A DNA stretch of 13,632 nucleotides, from contig JBGTBD010000020.1 of NCBI GenBank assembly GCA_041749475.1, positions 1 to 13,632 of the forward strand, written 5' to 3'. This document shows, piece after piece, positions 1-6,945 of this stretch (its first letter is position 1; each line of letters opens with the position of its first letter). Source of the stretch: JBGTBD01 sp041749475. Lineage in GTDB: Bacteria; Pseudomonadota; Alphaproteobacteria; Rickettsiales; UBA998. The notes below the pieces were generated by a model. It made no database searches. It was given only the letters and a program-made list of their open reading frames with translations, and was not told where the DNA came from. The position numbers and the translations under genes were made by a program.

Positions 1-120
1 GCGCGGCTCGAAGATATTGAGCGGCAATTTACATTGCGGCAGCAAAATCGCCCCCGTCAGCGGGAAAATCGGCAGGATCTCAGGGAGTTCCTTGGTGGTA
101 CGGGGGACGTCGTAGAACAT
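1..120 (-). CDS. LON peptidase substrate-binding domain protein (N-terminal fragment, cut by window edge)
   Basis: The minus strand from position 120 reads M-F-Y-D-V-P-R-T-T-K-E-L-P-E-I-L-P-I-F-P-L and continues TGAILLPQCKLPLNIFEPR to the edge. The IPxFPLxGAxLLP...LPLNIFEPR pattern is the hallmark of the start of the LON N-terminal substrate-binding domain (PF02190). Stand-alone proteins of this kind, about 200-230 residues without the AAA or protease domains, are common in alphaproteobacteria; their role is poorly defined. Only 40 codons are visible, so a full Lon protease cannot be strictly excluded, but the spacing of the motif from the start favours the short form. ATG at 120 was chosen because AAGG lies about 10 bases upstream; an in-frame GTG exists further up. 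The reading frame stays open to the edge. Confidence 0.75.
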   Translation of the reverse strand, partial: MFYDVPRTTKELPEILPIFPLTGAILLPQCKLPLNIFEPR

Positions 121-155
121 GGAGTCTGCCTTACAGGGGGAATGGACGATGCCGG

Positions 156-184
156 AATATAATGCGTCACCCTGCGTAACACAA
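156..184 (-). promoter_or_regulatory. Candidate sigma70 promoter for the LON-domain gene
   Basis: On the minus strand TTGTGT (179-184) and TATATT (156-161) are separated by 17 bases, a good -35/-10 pair. They lie about 36 bases upstream of the LON-domain start. The rlmB candidate promoter in this window uses the same TTGTGT -35. Seen by eye only. Confidence 0.45.
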
Positions 185-234
185 TCGGGATTTACCACTG
201 TCACCTCACATGGGATATGAAAATTCTGTGACGC

Positions 235-1353
235 CTAGGTCTGGCGTGACACCGCCTCTTCAGGGGCGGCCTCCTTCTCTTCGGCCAGCTTTTCCGTCCA
301 GCGTTCAGGAGCGGATTTTTCTATTCCTAACCAGCGACCGATGACGCTGGTCGTCGGCGCGAACAGTTTGTCGTTGGTGAACTGATCCCACCGATGCGCC
401 GCATCAGGAACCACCGCCCGCCCCGCGACAAGTAGCCCTGCACTGATACCCGCGCCGATAGCTTTTCCGGTCGCCATATGCCACAGCGGCGCCGTGTTGC
501 CCACCATGCGCTGCGTCGCGAGATTGATGGCAATGGAGGACGCCGTCCATGACAATGCCTGCGGCAGGTGGCGCAGCTCATACTGGTAGGTCGCCTCCAG
601 ATGCGCTTTATATTCGGGGGATGCTTTATCGATGTGCTGCTCCGCCGCCCATGCGTTGGTGGCGCGCACTGCCCCCGCATGGAATAGCGGGCCCAGAAGC
701 GGCGTGGTGACATGCTCGATCCCGGTCATGATGCCGGGAGCGAAGCGCAGTATCCCAACCGTCGCCAGCACCGCGCCGAGGTCACCCGCCGTTTCTCCCA
801 CCACCCATTCTTTCAGGTGGCTGCTATGGTCATGCCCGCACCCGATGGAGATGCGCTTGCCCAGATATTTTTGCGTTGCATTGCCGATGAACGGATCGAC
901 GACATCCGTCGCCGTACATGCCACCGCATGATTGATGGTATAGGCGACGTCTTCCGTTCTTTGCTTCTCGTCCGCCCTGTCCGCATCCTTGCGCCAACCC
1001 CGTGTCAGTGCCGTCATCCCCAGCGCGAATATGCCGACAATACCTGCCATGGTGGCGCTGACATGATACCAACTCTTTACGAAAGGTGATGGCCGATAAT
1101 GATGATGATCGCATGCCTCACCCGGTGGATGCGAGTGCCCTTCGTGCTTATCATGGTGTGTGCATGCCTCATCTGGCGGATGCGAGTGGCCTTCATGTCC
1201 CTGCCCGCTATGCTCAGAGCCATGAACATGAGGATGCCCAGAATGGGAACCATGACATCCTTCATCGTGCTCATGGTCGCCGTGAGCATGAGGCGGCTTT
1301 CCATCATGCAGGTGGGGGGAATCACCCTTACCGTCGTCATCATGCCCCGTCAT
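235..1353 (-). CDS. Histidine-rich predicted membrane protein, Zur-controlled candidate
   Basis: I do not recognise a named family. From the ATG at 1353 the protein has 372 residues. Residues 1-86 hold 24 histidines and 3 cysteines in a Gly/Asp/His-rich stretch, ending in two tandem 17-residue copies of H-E-G-H-S-H-P-P-x-E-A-C (53-69 and 70-86). A hydrophobic helix follows (about 98-116), then a charged segment, a GCGHDHSSHLKEW motif, and two further hydrophobic stretches (around GDLGAVLATVGILRFAPG and GAGISAGLLVAGRAVV). This suggests an inner-membrane protein with a metal-binding tail; which side the tail faces cannot be told. An ATG at 1380 would give 381 residues, but it lies inside the Zur palindrome and has no Shine-Dalgarno, whereas 1353 has AAGGA 5 bases upstream. 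The gene is divergent from zur and shares its promoter region, so a role in zinc binding, storage or hand-over under zinc limitation is inferred, not shown. Confidence 0.7.
   Translation of the reverse strand: MTGHDDDGKGDSPHLHDGKPPHAHGDHEHDEGCHGSHSGHPHVHGSEHSGQGHEGHSHPPDEACTHHDKHEGHSHPPGEACDHHHYRPSPFVKSWYHVSATMAGIVGIFALGMTALTRGWRKDADRADEKQRTEDVAYTINHAVACTATDVVDPFIGNATQKYLGKRISIGCGHDHSSHLKEWVVGETAGDLGAVLATVGILRFAPGIMTGIEHVTTPLLGPLFHAGAVRATNAWAAEQHIDKASPEYKAHLEATYQYELRHLPQALSWTASSIAINLATQRMVGNTAPLWHMATGKAIGAGISAGLLVAGRAVVPDAAHRWDQFTNDKLFAPTTSVIGRWLGIEKSAPERWTEKLAEEKEAAPEEAVSRQT
1111..1212. repeat. 51-bp tandem duplication in the His-rich tail
   Basis: Two copies of a 51-base unit start at 1111 and 1162; both begin GCATGCCTCA and are recognisably similar throughout. 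They encode the two 17-residue HEGHSHPP(D/G)EAC blocks of the His-rich protein, so the metal-binding tail has grown by in-frame duplication. The span given covers two periods; its outer limits are approximate. Confidence 0.75.
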
Positions 1354-1364
1354 CGCATTCCTTT

Positions 1365-1379
1365 TGTTATAATATAACA
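1365..1379. promoter_or_regulatory. Zur box 1, in front of the His-rich protein gene
   Basis: TGTTATA-A-TATAACA is a perfect 7-1-7 palindrome. It matches the GTTATA-N-TATAAC core typical of proteobacterial Zur operators. It lies immediately upstream of the AAGGA of the minus-strand gene and overlaps AT-rich hexamers that could act as its -10, so bound Zur would block transcription. Confidence 0.8.
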
Positions 1380-1414
1380 TAGGGCTAATAAGAATTCGGT
1401 TGCGTGTAAAGCAC

Positions 1415-1433
1415 TTTGTTATACTGTAACAAA
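1415..1433. promoter_or_regulatory. Zur box 2, in front of zur
   Basis: TTTGTTATA-C-TGTAACAAA is a 9-1-9 palindrome with one mismatched pair. It shares TTTGTTATANTRTAACA with box 1. It ends 17 bases before the zur start codon and contains TATACT (1420-1425), a plausible -10. This predicts autorepression of zur and co-regulation of the three genes behind it. Confidence 0.8.
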
Positions 1434-1450
1434 ACCTTCATGGAGAAAGT

Positions 1451-1849
1451 ATGTCACGTCCCTCTTCCCATGCCACCCATCCGCGCGATCTCGTGCTTGG
1501 CGCATTGCGCCGCACCCGCCAGCCGATGACGGCCTATACCCTGTTGGAAAAACTGGAGAAACACGGCATCAAAGGCCCTCCTGTTGTCTATCGCGCCCTC
1601 AAGGACTTGATGGATAAAGGCCTGGTCCACAAGATTCAGGCCTCCAGTCGCTACATCGCCTGTAACTGCGATGACTCCCACAATCACGCCCTCTCCGTCC
1701 TCGCCATCTGCGATGGATGTCAGGATGTAGAAGAACTGCACGACCATGCCGTCATCCACCATTTCGAGAAACTTCGAGGAATGAATATCCATCTGAGCCC
1801 AAGTGCGGTCATCGAACTCCCTGTTATCTGTGAAAGCTGCGCTTCATGA
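1451..1849 (+). CDS. zur: Fur-family transcriptional regulator, Zur (zinc uptake repressor)
   Basis: This 132-residue protein has the Fur-family layout: an N-terminal winged helix (about 10-70, with the recognition-helix segment P-P-V-V-Y-R-A-L-K-D-L) and a C-terminal dimerisation domain. The structural zinc site is complete: C87-x-x-C90 and C127-x-x-C130. Regulatory-site ligands are suggested by C71, C73, H77 and H79 and by the His-rich H97-H104 segment. Zur binds palindromic operators when zinc-loaded and represses uptake genes. The assignment to Zur rather than Fur rests on the PPVVYRALKDLMDKGLVHKI signature, the neighbours and the GTTATA-N-TATAAC boxes. GGAGA lies just upstream of the ATG. 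The gene is slightly shorter than enterobacterial Zur. It overlaps the next gene by 4 bases (ATGA), so it is the first gene of an operon. Mur, Nur or Irr are less likely. Confidence 0.9.
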   Translation: MSRPSSHATHPRDLVLGALRRTRQPMTAYTLLEKLEKHGIKGPPVVYRALKDLMDKGLVHKIQASSRYIACNCDDSHNHALSVLAICDGCQDVEELHDHAVIHHFEKLRGMNIHLSPSAVIELPVICESCAS

Positions 1850-2490
1850 TGCAGGTACAGGAACTGGTATACCGCATAAAGGAAACAACGATTCTGAATG
1901 AGATGACTTTTACCGTCACGCCGCGGAAACATACGCTTCTGCTCGGCGATTCCGGCAGCGGAAAAACTACGCTGCTGCATATTCTGGCGGGACTGCTGAC
2001 GCCCTCTGCCGGTACGGTAACCGTCGATGGCACACCCCTTTCGATCCTTTCCTCCGCAGCGAGAGACCGATGGCGGGCGGCGCATGTTGGCATGATATTT
2101 CAGACATTCCATCTCATCGACTCCTTGTCGATACTGGATAATCTGTTGTTGGCCCAGCGCTTGGCTCAGCTTCCCGTGGAGACGGAACGGGGGATACACT
2201 TGCTCGCGCAACTCGGCCTCGCGGATAAAGCGCGGTGCTATCCCCACCAGCTCAGCGTGGGACAGGCGCAGCGCGTCGCCATCGCCCGCGCGGTGATGAA
2301 CCGCCCGGCATGGATACTGGCGGACGAGCCGACCTCCGCTCTCGACACCACCCATGCCACCGATACCATCACCCTGCTGGAAGAACAGGCCGCCGCCTGC
2401 GGCGCGACGCTCCTCATCGCCACCCACGACAACCGCATCCGCGAACGCTATACGCACTGCATCCACCTCGATAAAGGACGTATCGTATGA
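1846..2490 (+). CDS. ABC transporter ATP-binding protein (MacB/LolD class)
   Basis: This 214-residue ATPase has every expected motif: Walker A GDSGSGKTT (34-42), Q-loop Q86, signature LSVGQ (136-140, with V in place of the usual G), Walker B WILADE (156-161), D-loop SALD (164-167) and switch H194. Length and the LADEPTSALD text fit the LolD/MacB/FtsE class, which pairs with FtsX-type permeases. The partner is the next gene, overlapping by 4 bases (ATGA at 2487). The start overlaps the zur stop, and an ATGATG offers two adjacent starts (1846 or 1849). Membership in a Zur-autoregulated operon points to zinc homeostasis. It is not of the ZnuC type used by classical zinc importers. Substrate and direction of transport are unknown. 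Confidence 0.88.
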   Translation: MMQVQELVYRIKETTILNEMTFTVTPRKHTLLLGDSGSGKTTLLHILAGLLTPSAGTVTVDGTPLSILSSAARDRWRAAHVGMIFQTFHLIDSLSILDNLLLAQRLAQLPVETERGIHLLAQLGLADKARCYPHQLSVGQAQRVAIARAVMNRPAWILADEPTSALDTTHATDTITLLEEQAAACGATLLIATHDNRIRERYTHCIHLDKGRIV

Positions 2491-3725
2491 ATCTGTTTTC
2501 CTTGAGTCTTGCTTCCATACGCACGCGGTGGCTAACCAGCGTGTTGCTCGTAATTTTATTGGCCCTCGGCGTTACCACCATCTCGCTGCTCGTGCATTTC
2601 AGCCATCACGTCGAACAGCGCATCGGCAAGGATGCTTCCGGGGTCGATCTCGTCGTCGGCGCGAAGGGCAGCCCTCTGCAACTGATCCTCTCAACTTTAT
2701 ATCATATGGATATGCCGACCGGGAACATGCCGCTGAGGGAGGCTGAGAAGATCGAACGCGACCCGCGCGTTAAACAGGCGATACCGCTGGCATTAGGCGA
2801 CAACTATCGTAATTACCGCATCGTCGGCACACGCCCTGCCTACATCGCGCATTATAACGCCACCTTTGCGGAAGGTCGCGTATTCACCCGCCCGCTGGAG
2901 GCTGTCATCGGTGCGGAGGTCGCACTGAAAGAGGGGCTGAAAGCTGGTGATGAGTTTGCCGGCAGCCACGGTCTCGTCGCCTCGCCGGATGTGCATACTG
3001 AGTTTCACTATACAGTGGTGGGGGTATTAAACCCCACCGGCAGCGTCATAGATCGGGTGATTCTGACGCCGATCGAAAGCGTCTGGGAAATCCACGACCA
3101 CGGTTATCACCCCACGAAAAAACAACGCGCCCCTGCATCCTCCCATCACGAGGAGATAGAATCCGCACAGACCCATGCGCGTCAGGAGATCACCGCCCTG
3201 CTCGTCACCTACCGCACCCGCATCGCCGCGATGACGATGCCGCGCCAGATCAACAGCGCCACGCCGATGCAGGCTGCCAGCCCTGCACTGGAGATGGCGC
3301 GCCTCACCAACCTGATCGGGGTCGGGGTGGATACGCTGCGCTTCTTTGCCTATATCCTGATCGGCAGCGCGGTCATCGGTATGCTGGTCGCGATTTCGCA
3401 GTCGATGAAAGACCGGGTGTATGACTTCTCCATCATGCGCGTGCTCGGCGCCAGCCGCTTGACCCTGATGGCACTCGTCCTGCTGGAAACAGGTACACTG
3501 CTCTTCATCGGTCTCGCCTTTGGGCTTGCCATCAGTCACGGGATGATGGCCGCGCTCCCATCTTTTATGGCAGAGCTGGAGGGGCTGGGAATGTCAGCGC
3601 AGCGCCTCTTGACGGACGAGGTGATCAGTATCGCCGCTATCTTCATCGCCGGGCTGTTCACTGCCCTCATCCCTGCAGTGTCGGTCTATAGAATAGACGT
3701 CAGCCGTACATTAGCCCATGGGTAG
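2487..3725 (+). CDS. ABC transporter permease, FtsX/MacB type
   Basis: This 412-residue protein shows the four-helix MacB topology: TM1 at about 15-37, a large periplasmic domain (about 38-280), then three helices (around FFAYILIGSAVIGMLVAIS, LMALVLLETGTLLFIGLAFG and IAAIFIAGLFTALIPAVSV). It carries GVDLVVGAKGSPLQL at 52-66, which I associate with the permeases that travel with DUF3299 proteins. The periplasmic loop around 203-230 is rich in histidine (H203, H205, H208, H220, H221, H230) interleaved with Asp and Glu, as expected if the domain touches metal ions. It forms the transporter with the preceding ATPase. The 3' end overlaps the next gene by 8 bases, so all four genes are translationally linked. 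Such systems work by mechanotransmission rather than by a classic import channel, so direct zinc import is an inference. Confidence 0.85.
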   Translation: MNLFSLSLASIRTRWLTSVLLVILLALGVTTISLLVHFSHHVEQRIGKDASGVDLVVGAKGSPLQLILSTLYHMDMPTGNMPLREAEKIERDPRVKQAIPLALGDNYRNYRIVGTRPAYIAHYNATFAEGRVFTRPLEAVIGAEVALKEGLKAGDEFAGSHGLVASPDVHTEFHYTVVGVLNPTGSVIDRVILTPIESVWEIHDHGYHPTKKQRAPASSHHEEIESAQTHARQEITALLVTYRTRIAAMTMPRQINSATPMQAASPALEMARLTNLIGVGVDTLRFFAYILIGSAVIGMLVAISQSMKDRVYDFSIMRVLGASRLTLMALVLLETGTLLFIGLAFGLAISHGMMAALPSFMAELEGLGMSAQRLLTDEVISIAAIFIAGLFTALIPAVSVYRIDVSRTLAHG

Positions 3726-4206
3726 ACTCCTTACCCTGATATTCATCGCCGTCCTGCCCTTACAGGCGGGGGCGTTCTCCGTACAGAAAGGGCCGCTCCC
3801 GCTCGGCACATCCAAACACGGGTCACTGACGTGGGAGCTATTCAACACCACCCGGGAGAATGAAGTAGAAAAGAAGTTTGATGACGGCTCCTACACCTTC
3901 GTGGTGACGCCGGAATTCACTAAGGAACTGAGAGCCCATGACGGCAAGCAGGTAAAAATTTACGGCTATATGTTTCCGCTGGAGCAGGGTAATCGGCATT
4001 CGAATTTTCTCTTCGGCCCCTACCCGCCTTCCTGCCCATTTCATTATCATACGACACCGACGATGGTGGTAGAGGTGAAAACCCAAAAACCCCTCATGTT
4101 CTATTGGCAACCCATCGTCCTCCAAGGCACCCTCCGCCTCACCAACCAAGACCCCAACGGAGTCTATTACTACCTCGAAGATGCGGCGCTATTCACGGGC
4201 AACTAA
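3718..4206 (+). CDS. DUF3299-like secreted protein
   Basis: This 162-residue protein begins with a short signal peptide (G-R-L-L-T-L-I-F-I-A-V-L-P-L-Q-A-G-A, cleavage near residue 19). The mature part carries GYMFPLE (83-89) and FLFGPYPPSCPFHYH (97-111), matching the DUF3299 (COG3495) pattern of 'G.M.PLe ... fLl.PYp..C.h'. C106, H109 and H111 are candidate metal ligands. The domain is small and predicted periplasmic. It is the last gene of the zur operon, starting 8 bases inside the permease gene with no clear Shine-Dalgarno, so it is probably translated by coupling. From memory, DUF3299 genes often sit with MacB-type ABC genes under Zur control. The biochemical role is unknown; a zinc-binding or maturation partner of the transporter is the obvious guess. 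Confidence 0.75.
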   Translation: MGRLLTLIFIAVLPLQAGAFSVQKGPLPLGTSKHGSLTWELFNTTRENEVEKKFDDGSYTFVVTPEFTKELRAHDGKQVKIYGYMFPLEQGNRHSNFLFGPYPPSCPFHYHTTPTMVVEVKTQKPLMFYWQPIVLQGTLRLTNQDPNGVYYYLEDAALFTGN

Positions 4207-4247
4207 TCGGTTTTGTCGGAATTGAAGTGCCCTAGTCGTGAGGGGAA

Positions 4248-4265
4248 ATGGTGGAGGGGGTTGGA
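4248..4265. repeat. Distal attachment site (18-bp direct repeat, copy 1)
   Basis: ATGGTGGAGGGGGTTGGA is identical to 10409-10426; identity ends at 4266. It begins 41 bases after the DUF3299 stop, marking the junction of chromosome and element. Confidence 0.85.
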
Positions 4266-4341
4266 ATGTAATTAAGAGAAAGAATTCAGCTGTAATATAA
4301 TGCTATTTTTGACTTGTTACACAGCGTAACGTAGCAGGTTC

Positions 4342-4713
4342 GTGTATAAGCTAGACCGTCTCGCTCGCTCCTTGAAGCATCTGTTGGAAATCATAGGGCA
4401 TCTGCATGAGCGTGGCATCGGGTTTAGGAGTGTGCAGGAGAGCATCGACACCACTACGCCGGGGGGCAAGCTCATTTTCCACATTTTCGGTTCTTTAGCG
4501 GAGTTTGAAAGGGAACTCATTAGGGAGAGAACGAATGCTGGGTTAGCAGCGGCGAGAGCCAGAGGAAAATTCGGTGGCCGACCATTAAAGCTAACTAATA
4601 AGCAGATTGAGTTGGCTAGAACCCTGCACAGCGACCCTGCACATTCCATAAAGGATATCTGCCAGACGCTGGGGATATCCAGAACCACCCTCTACCGTTG
4701 CGTAAAGATATAA
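4342..4713 (+). pseudogene. Serine recombinase (resolvase/invertase family), 5'-truncated
   Basis: The 123 residues match the second half of a Tn3/Hin-type serine recombinase. They include KLDRLARS (3-10), carrying the conserved arginines of the active site, SLAEFERELIRERT (51-64) of the long E-helix, the ARARGKFGGRP linker (71-81) and a C-terminal helix-turn-helix (about 85-121). The normal first 60 or so residues, with the nucleophilic serine (Y-A-R-V-S), are absent: an in-frame TAA at 4327-4329 lies just before the homology begins. The only start is a GTG inside the homologous region, so the gene is presumably dead. The deletion point lies close to the element's distal end (att repeat ends at 4265). 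Intact homologues are about 185-200 residues. Confidence 0.85.
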
Positions 4714-4731
4714 TGGTACCGTGGTACCATT
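4712..4731. terminator. Palindrome between two convergent stops, possible weak bidirectional terminator
   Basis: AATGGTACC and GGTACCATT are perfect inverted copies separated by 2 bases, giving an 8-bp stem with a 4-base loop. It sits exactly between the recombinase stop (4711-4713) and the RTX stop (4734-4736, minus). On the minus strand it is followed by ATATCTTT, only loosely T-rich, and there is no T-tract on the plus strand. It could instead be a recombinase or regulator site. Confidence 0.4.
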
Positions 4732-4733
4732 CC

Positions 4734-6074
4734 TTACAGCACAAAATCCCCAGCCACTAAATTAATCGCTGCATTACTGATAAGCATGTCATGGTCTGCT
4801 GCACCATCGCCGTTGGCATCAAATTCCAATAGAGTCTTGTTATTCACCGTATCGAGGGAGTATTTCATCTGGGCGAGGCCGGAGGCAGTAAAGCTGGCGG
4901 TTCCGATGAAGGAGATGCTTAGCCCTTGGACGTTGATGACATCCTGACCATGTACGAAGTCTTGGATGACATCCCGGTTGTTTGCACCTAAGCCCAAATC
5001 TCCAAAGCTGTTGAACAGGAATATGTCATTGTTCCCTCCACCACTCAGAAGGTCATTCCCTGACCCGCCTGTTAGAGTGTCGTTGTTTGCACCGCCATTG
5101 AGCGTATCGTCACCCGCATCGCCGTAGAGTTGGTCATGATTATACCCGCCGTCTATGGAATCATTACCATCTCCACCGCGAACCGTGTCCAGTCCGTCCG
5201 AACTGCTTGCGTCGCCACCGAGGAGGGTATCATCCAATGCACTGCCCGTAATCGAGTCGCTTCCACCGCCACCGAGAACGTAGCGATAGTCATCAGACTC
5301 TATCGCAATACTGTCGTTCCCCAGCCCACCGTCAAAGGTATCAACTCCAGCGCCACCGATAAGGGTATCATTATCGTTACCACCGAGCAGAAGGTCGTTA
5401 CCGTCCCCGCCATTGAGCAAGTCATTGTTCAGGCCACCGTCAAGCGTATCATCACCTTCGTCGCCATACAGGGAGTCGTGATTATAGCCCCCGGCGAGGG
5501 AATCATTGCCCAACCCACCTCGCAAGGTATCCAAGCCATCGGAACTGCTGGAATCGCCGCCTATCAGCGTATCATCCATTGACGAGCAAATGATGGAATC
5601 GGAGCCACCACCACCTATGACATAGCGATAATCGTCTACCTCGATAGTGATGACATCGTTTCCGAGGCCACCGTCGAAGGTATCAACACCAGCACCCCCG
5701 ATGAGGGTGTCATTATCATTACCACCTAAGAGAAGGTCGTTCCCATCACCGCCGTTGAGCAAGTCGTTGTTCAGACCGCCATCAAGAGTGTCGTTACCTT
5801 CATCACCATAGAGTGAGTCGTGATTGTACCCTCCGGCCAAGGAATCATTACCGTCACCACCCCGGAGCGTATCAAGGCCGTCTGAGCTGGATGAGTCCCC
5901 ACCGACCAGCGTATCGTCCAACGTTGTCCCGATAATCGAGTCAGAGCCACCTCCACCCAGAACATAACGGTAATCATCCGCTTCGATGGCAATGGTATCA
6001 TTGCCCAATCCACCGTCGAACGTATCCACTCCCGCGCCGCCAATCAGCGAGTCGTTTCCATCGCCACCCAGCAA
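4734..6074 (-). CDS. RTX protein, C-terminal part after a frameshift (super-repeats plus type I secretion signal)
   Basis: This is the downstream part of the RTX gene that begins at 9259. Its homology really starts near 6171, where a 1-base deletion puts it out of frame; the TTG start at 6074 falls inside a repeat and is not a natural start. It encodes about three copies of the 114-residue super-repeat built from GGxGxDxLx nonapeptides. A C-terminal domain of about 100 residues follows: N-D-I-F-L-F, then RDVIQDFVHGQDVINV, FDANGDGAADHDMLI, ending D-F-V-L. That ending is typical of the serralysin-type C-terminal domain and the uncleaved C-terminal signal for type I (ABC/MFP/TolC) secretion. The beta-rolls fold on calcium outside the cell. 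Without the frameshift the whole protein would be about 1,508 residues. If the shift is real, this part is probably not translated. Confidence 0.8.
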   Translation of the reverse strand: MLGGDGNDSLIGGAGVDTFDGGLGNDTIAIEADDYRYVLGGGGSDSIIGTTLDDTLVGGDSSSSDGLDTLRGGDGNDSLAGGYNHDSLYGDEGNDTLDGGLNNDLLNGGDGNDLLLGGNDNDTLIGGAGVDTFDGGLGNDVITIEVDDYRYVIGGGGSDSIICSSMDDTLIGGDSSSSDGLDTLRGGLGNDSLAGGYNHDSLYGDEGDDTLDGGLNNDLLNGGDGNDLLLGGNDNDTLIGGAGVDTFDGGLGNDSIAIESDDYRYVLGGGGSDSITGSALDDTLLGGDASSSDGLDTVRGGDGNDSIDGGYNHDQLYGDAGDDTLNGGANNDTLTGGSGNDLLSGGGNNDIFLFNSFGDLGLGANNRDVIQDFVHGQDVINVQGLSISFIGTASFTASGLAQMKYSLDTVNNKTLLEFDANGDGAADHDMLISNAAINLVAGDFVL

Positions 6075-6945
6075 CAGGTCGTTACCTTCTCCGCCGTTGA
6101 GCGTATCGTTGTTGAGGCCGCCATCTAGCGTATCATCACCTTCATCACCGAAGAGTTGGTCATGGTTGTAGCACCAGCCAGCGAATCATTCCCTAATCCA
6201 CCTCGCAGCGTATCCAACCCATCAGCACTCGAAGAATCTCCGCCAATCAGTGTGTCATCCAATGCGCTGCCCGTAATGGAGTCACTACCGCCTCCGCCTT
6301 GCACTACCCTGTAGTCATCGGATTCTATTGCAATCACATCATTGCCGAGACCGCCATCGAACGTATCGACCCCTGCACCGCCTATCAGCGTGTCATTGCC
6401 GCCAAGGAGTAGGTCATCACCATCTCCGCCATCGAGAAGGTCGTTGTTCAGACCACCGTCGAGCGTGTCGTTGCCACCGTCTCCGTATAAGGAGTCATGA
6501 TTGTAGCCACCTGCGAGGGAGTCATTGCCGCCGCCGCGCAATGTGTCCAGCCCGTCAGAACTACTGGAATCACCGCCGATGAGTGTATCATCCAGCGAGC
6601 TTCCTATAATGGAGTCAGAACCCCCACCGCCAACGACGTAACGGTAATCATCGGATTCTATGGCGATAACATCATTCCCGCGGCCACCATCGAAGGTATC
6701 CACCCCGGTTCCACCGATGAGCGTATCATTATCATTACCGCCGAGGAGGAGGTCATTACCGTCTCCGCCATTGAGCAGGTCGTTATTCAATCCGCCATCC
6801 AGCGTATCGTCGCCGTTATCACCGTAGAGGGAATCATGGTTATACCCACCCGAAAGCGAGTCATTGCCGTCTCCGCCTAGAAGCGTATCGAGACCATCTG
6901 AACTGGAGGAATCACCGCCAACGAGCGTATCATTGCCTGTATCCC
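5050..6945. repeat. 342-bp tandem super-repeat inside the RTX gene (about 5.5 copies)
   Basis: Equivalent positions in the D-D-Y-R-Y motif fall at 5285, 5627, 5969, 6310 and 6643. Steps are 342, 342, 341 and 333 bases. The 341 step contains the frameshift; the 333 step lacks three codons (one in LRGG-GND, two in LLGGND). Each unit codes for 114 residues: a D-T-F-D-G-G block, DDYRYVxGGGGSDSI, GGDSSSSDGLDTL, GGYNHDSLYGD and GGLNNDLLNGG. Limits are approximate. Confidence 0.9.

Noticed and set aside
227..250. Hairpin GACGCC...GGCGTGAC at the end of the His-rich gene as a terminator
   Set aside because: It contains a mismatch, spans the stop codon and has no T-run.
4230..4244. CCCT-7-AGGG hairpin after the DUF3299 gene as a terminator
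   Set aside because: The stem is only 4 bp and no T-tract follows on either strand.
4316..4330. GTTAC-5-GTAAC as a third Zur box
   Set aside because: The half-site spacing (7 bases between GTTA and TAAC instead of 5) and the core differ from the two boxes at zur, and it lies inside the island before a dead gene.
5130..5582. Long open frames on the plus strand across the RTX repeats
   Set aside because: They are by-products of the repeat composition opposite a clear coding frame on the minus strand.
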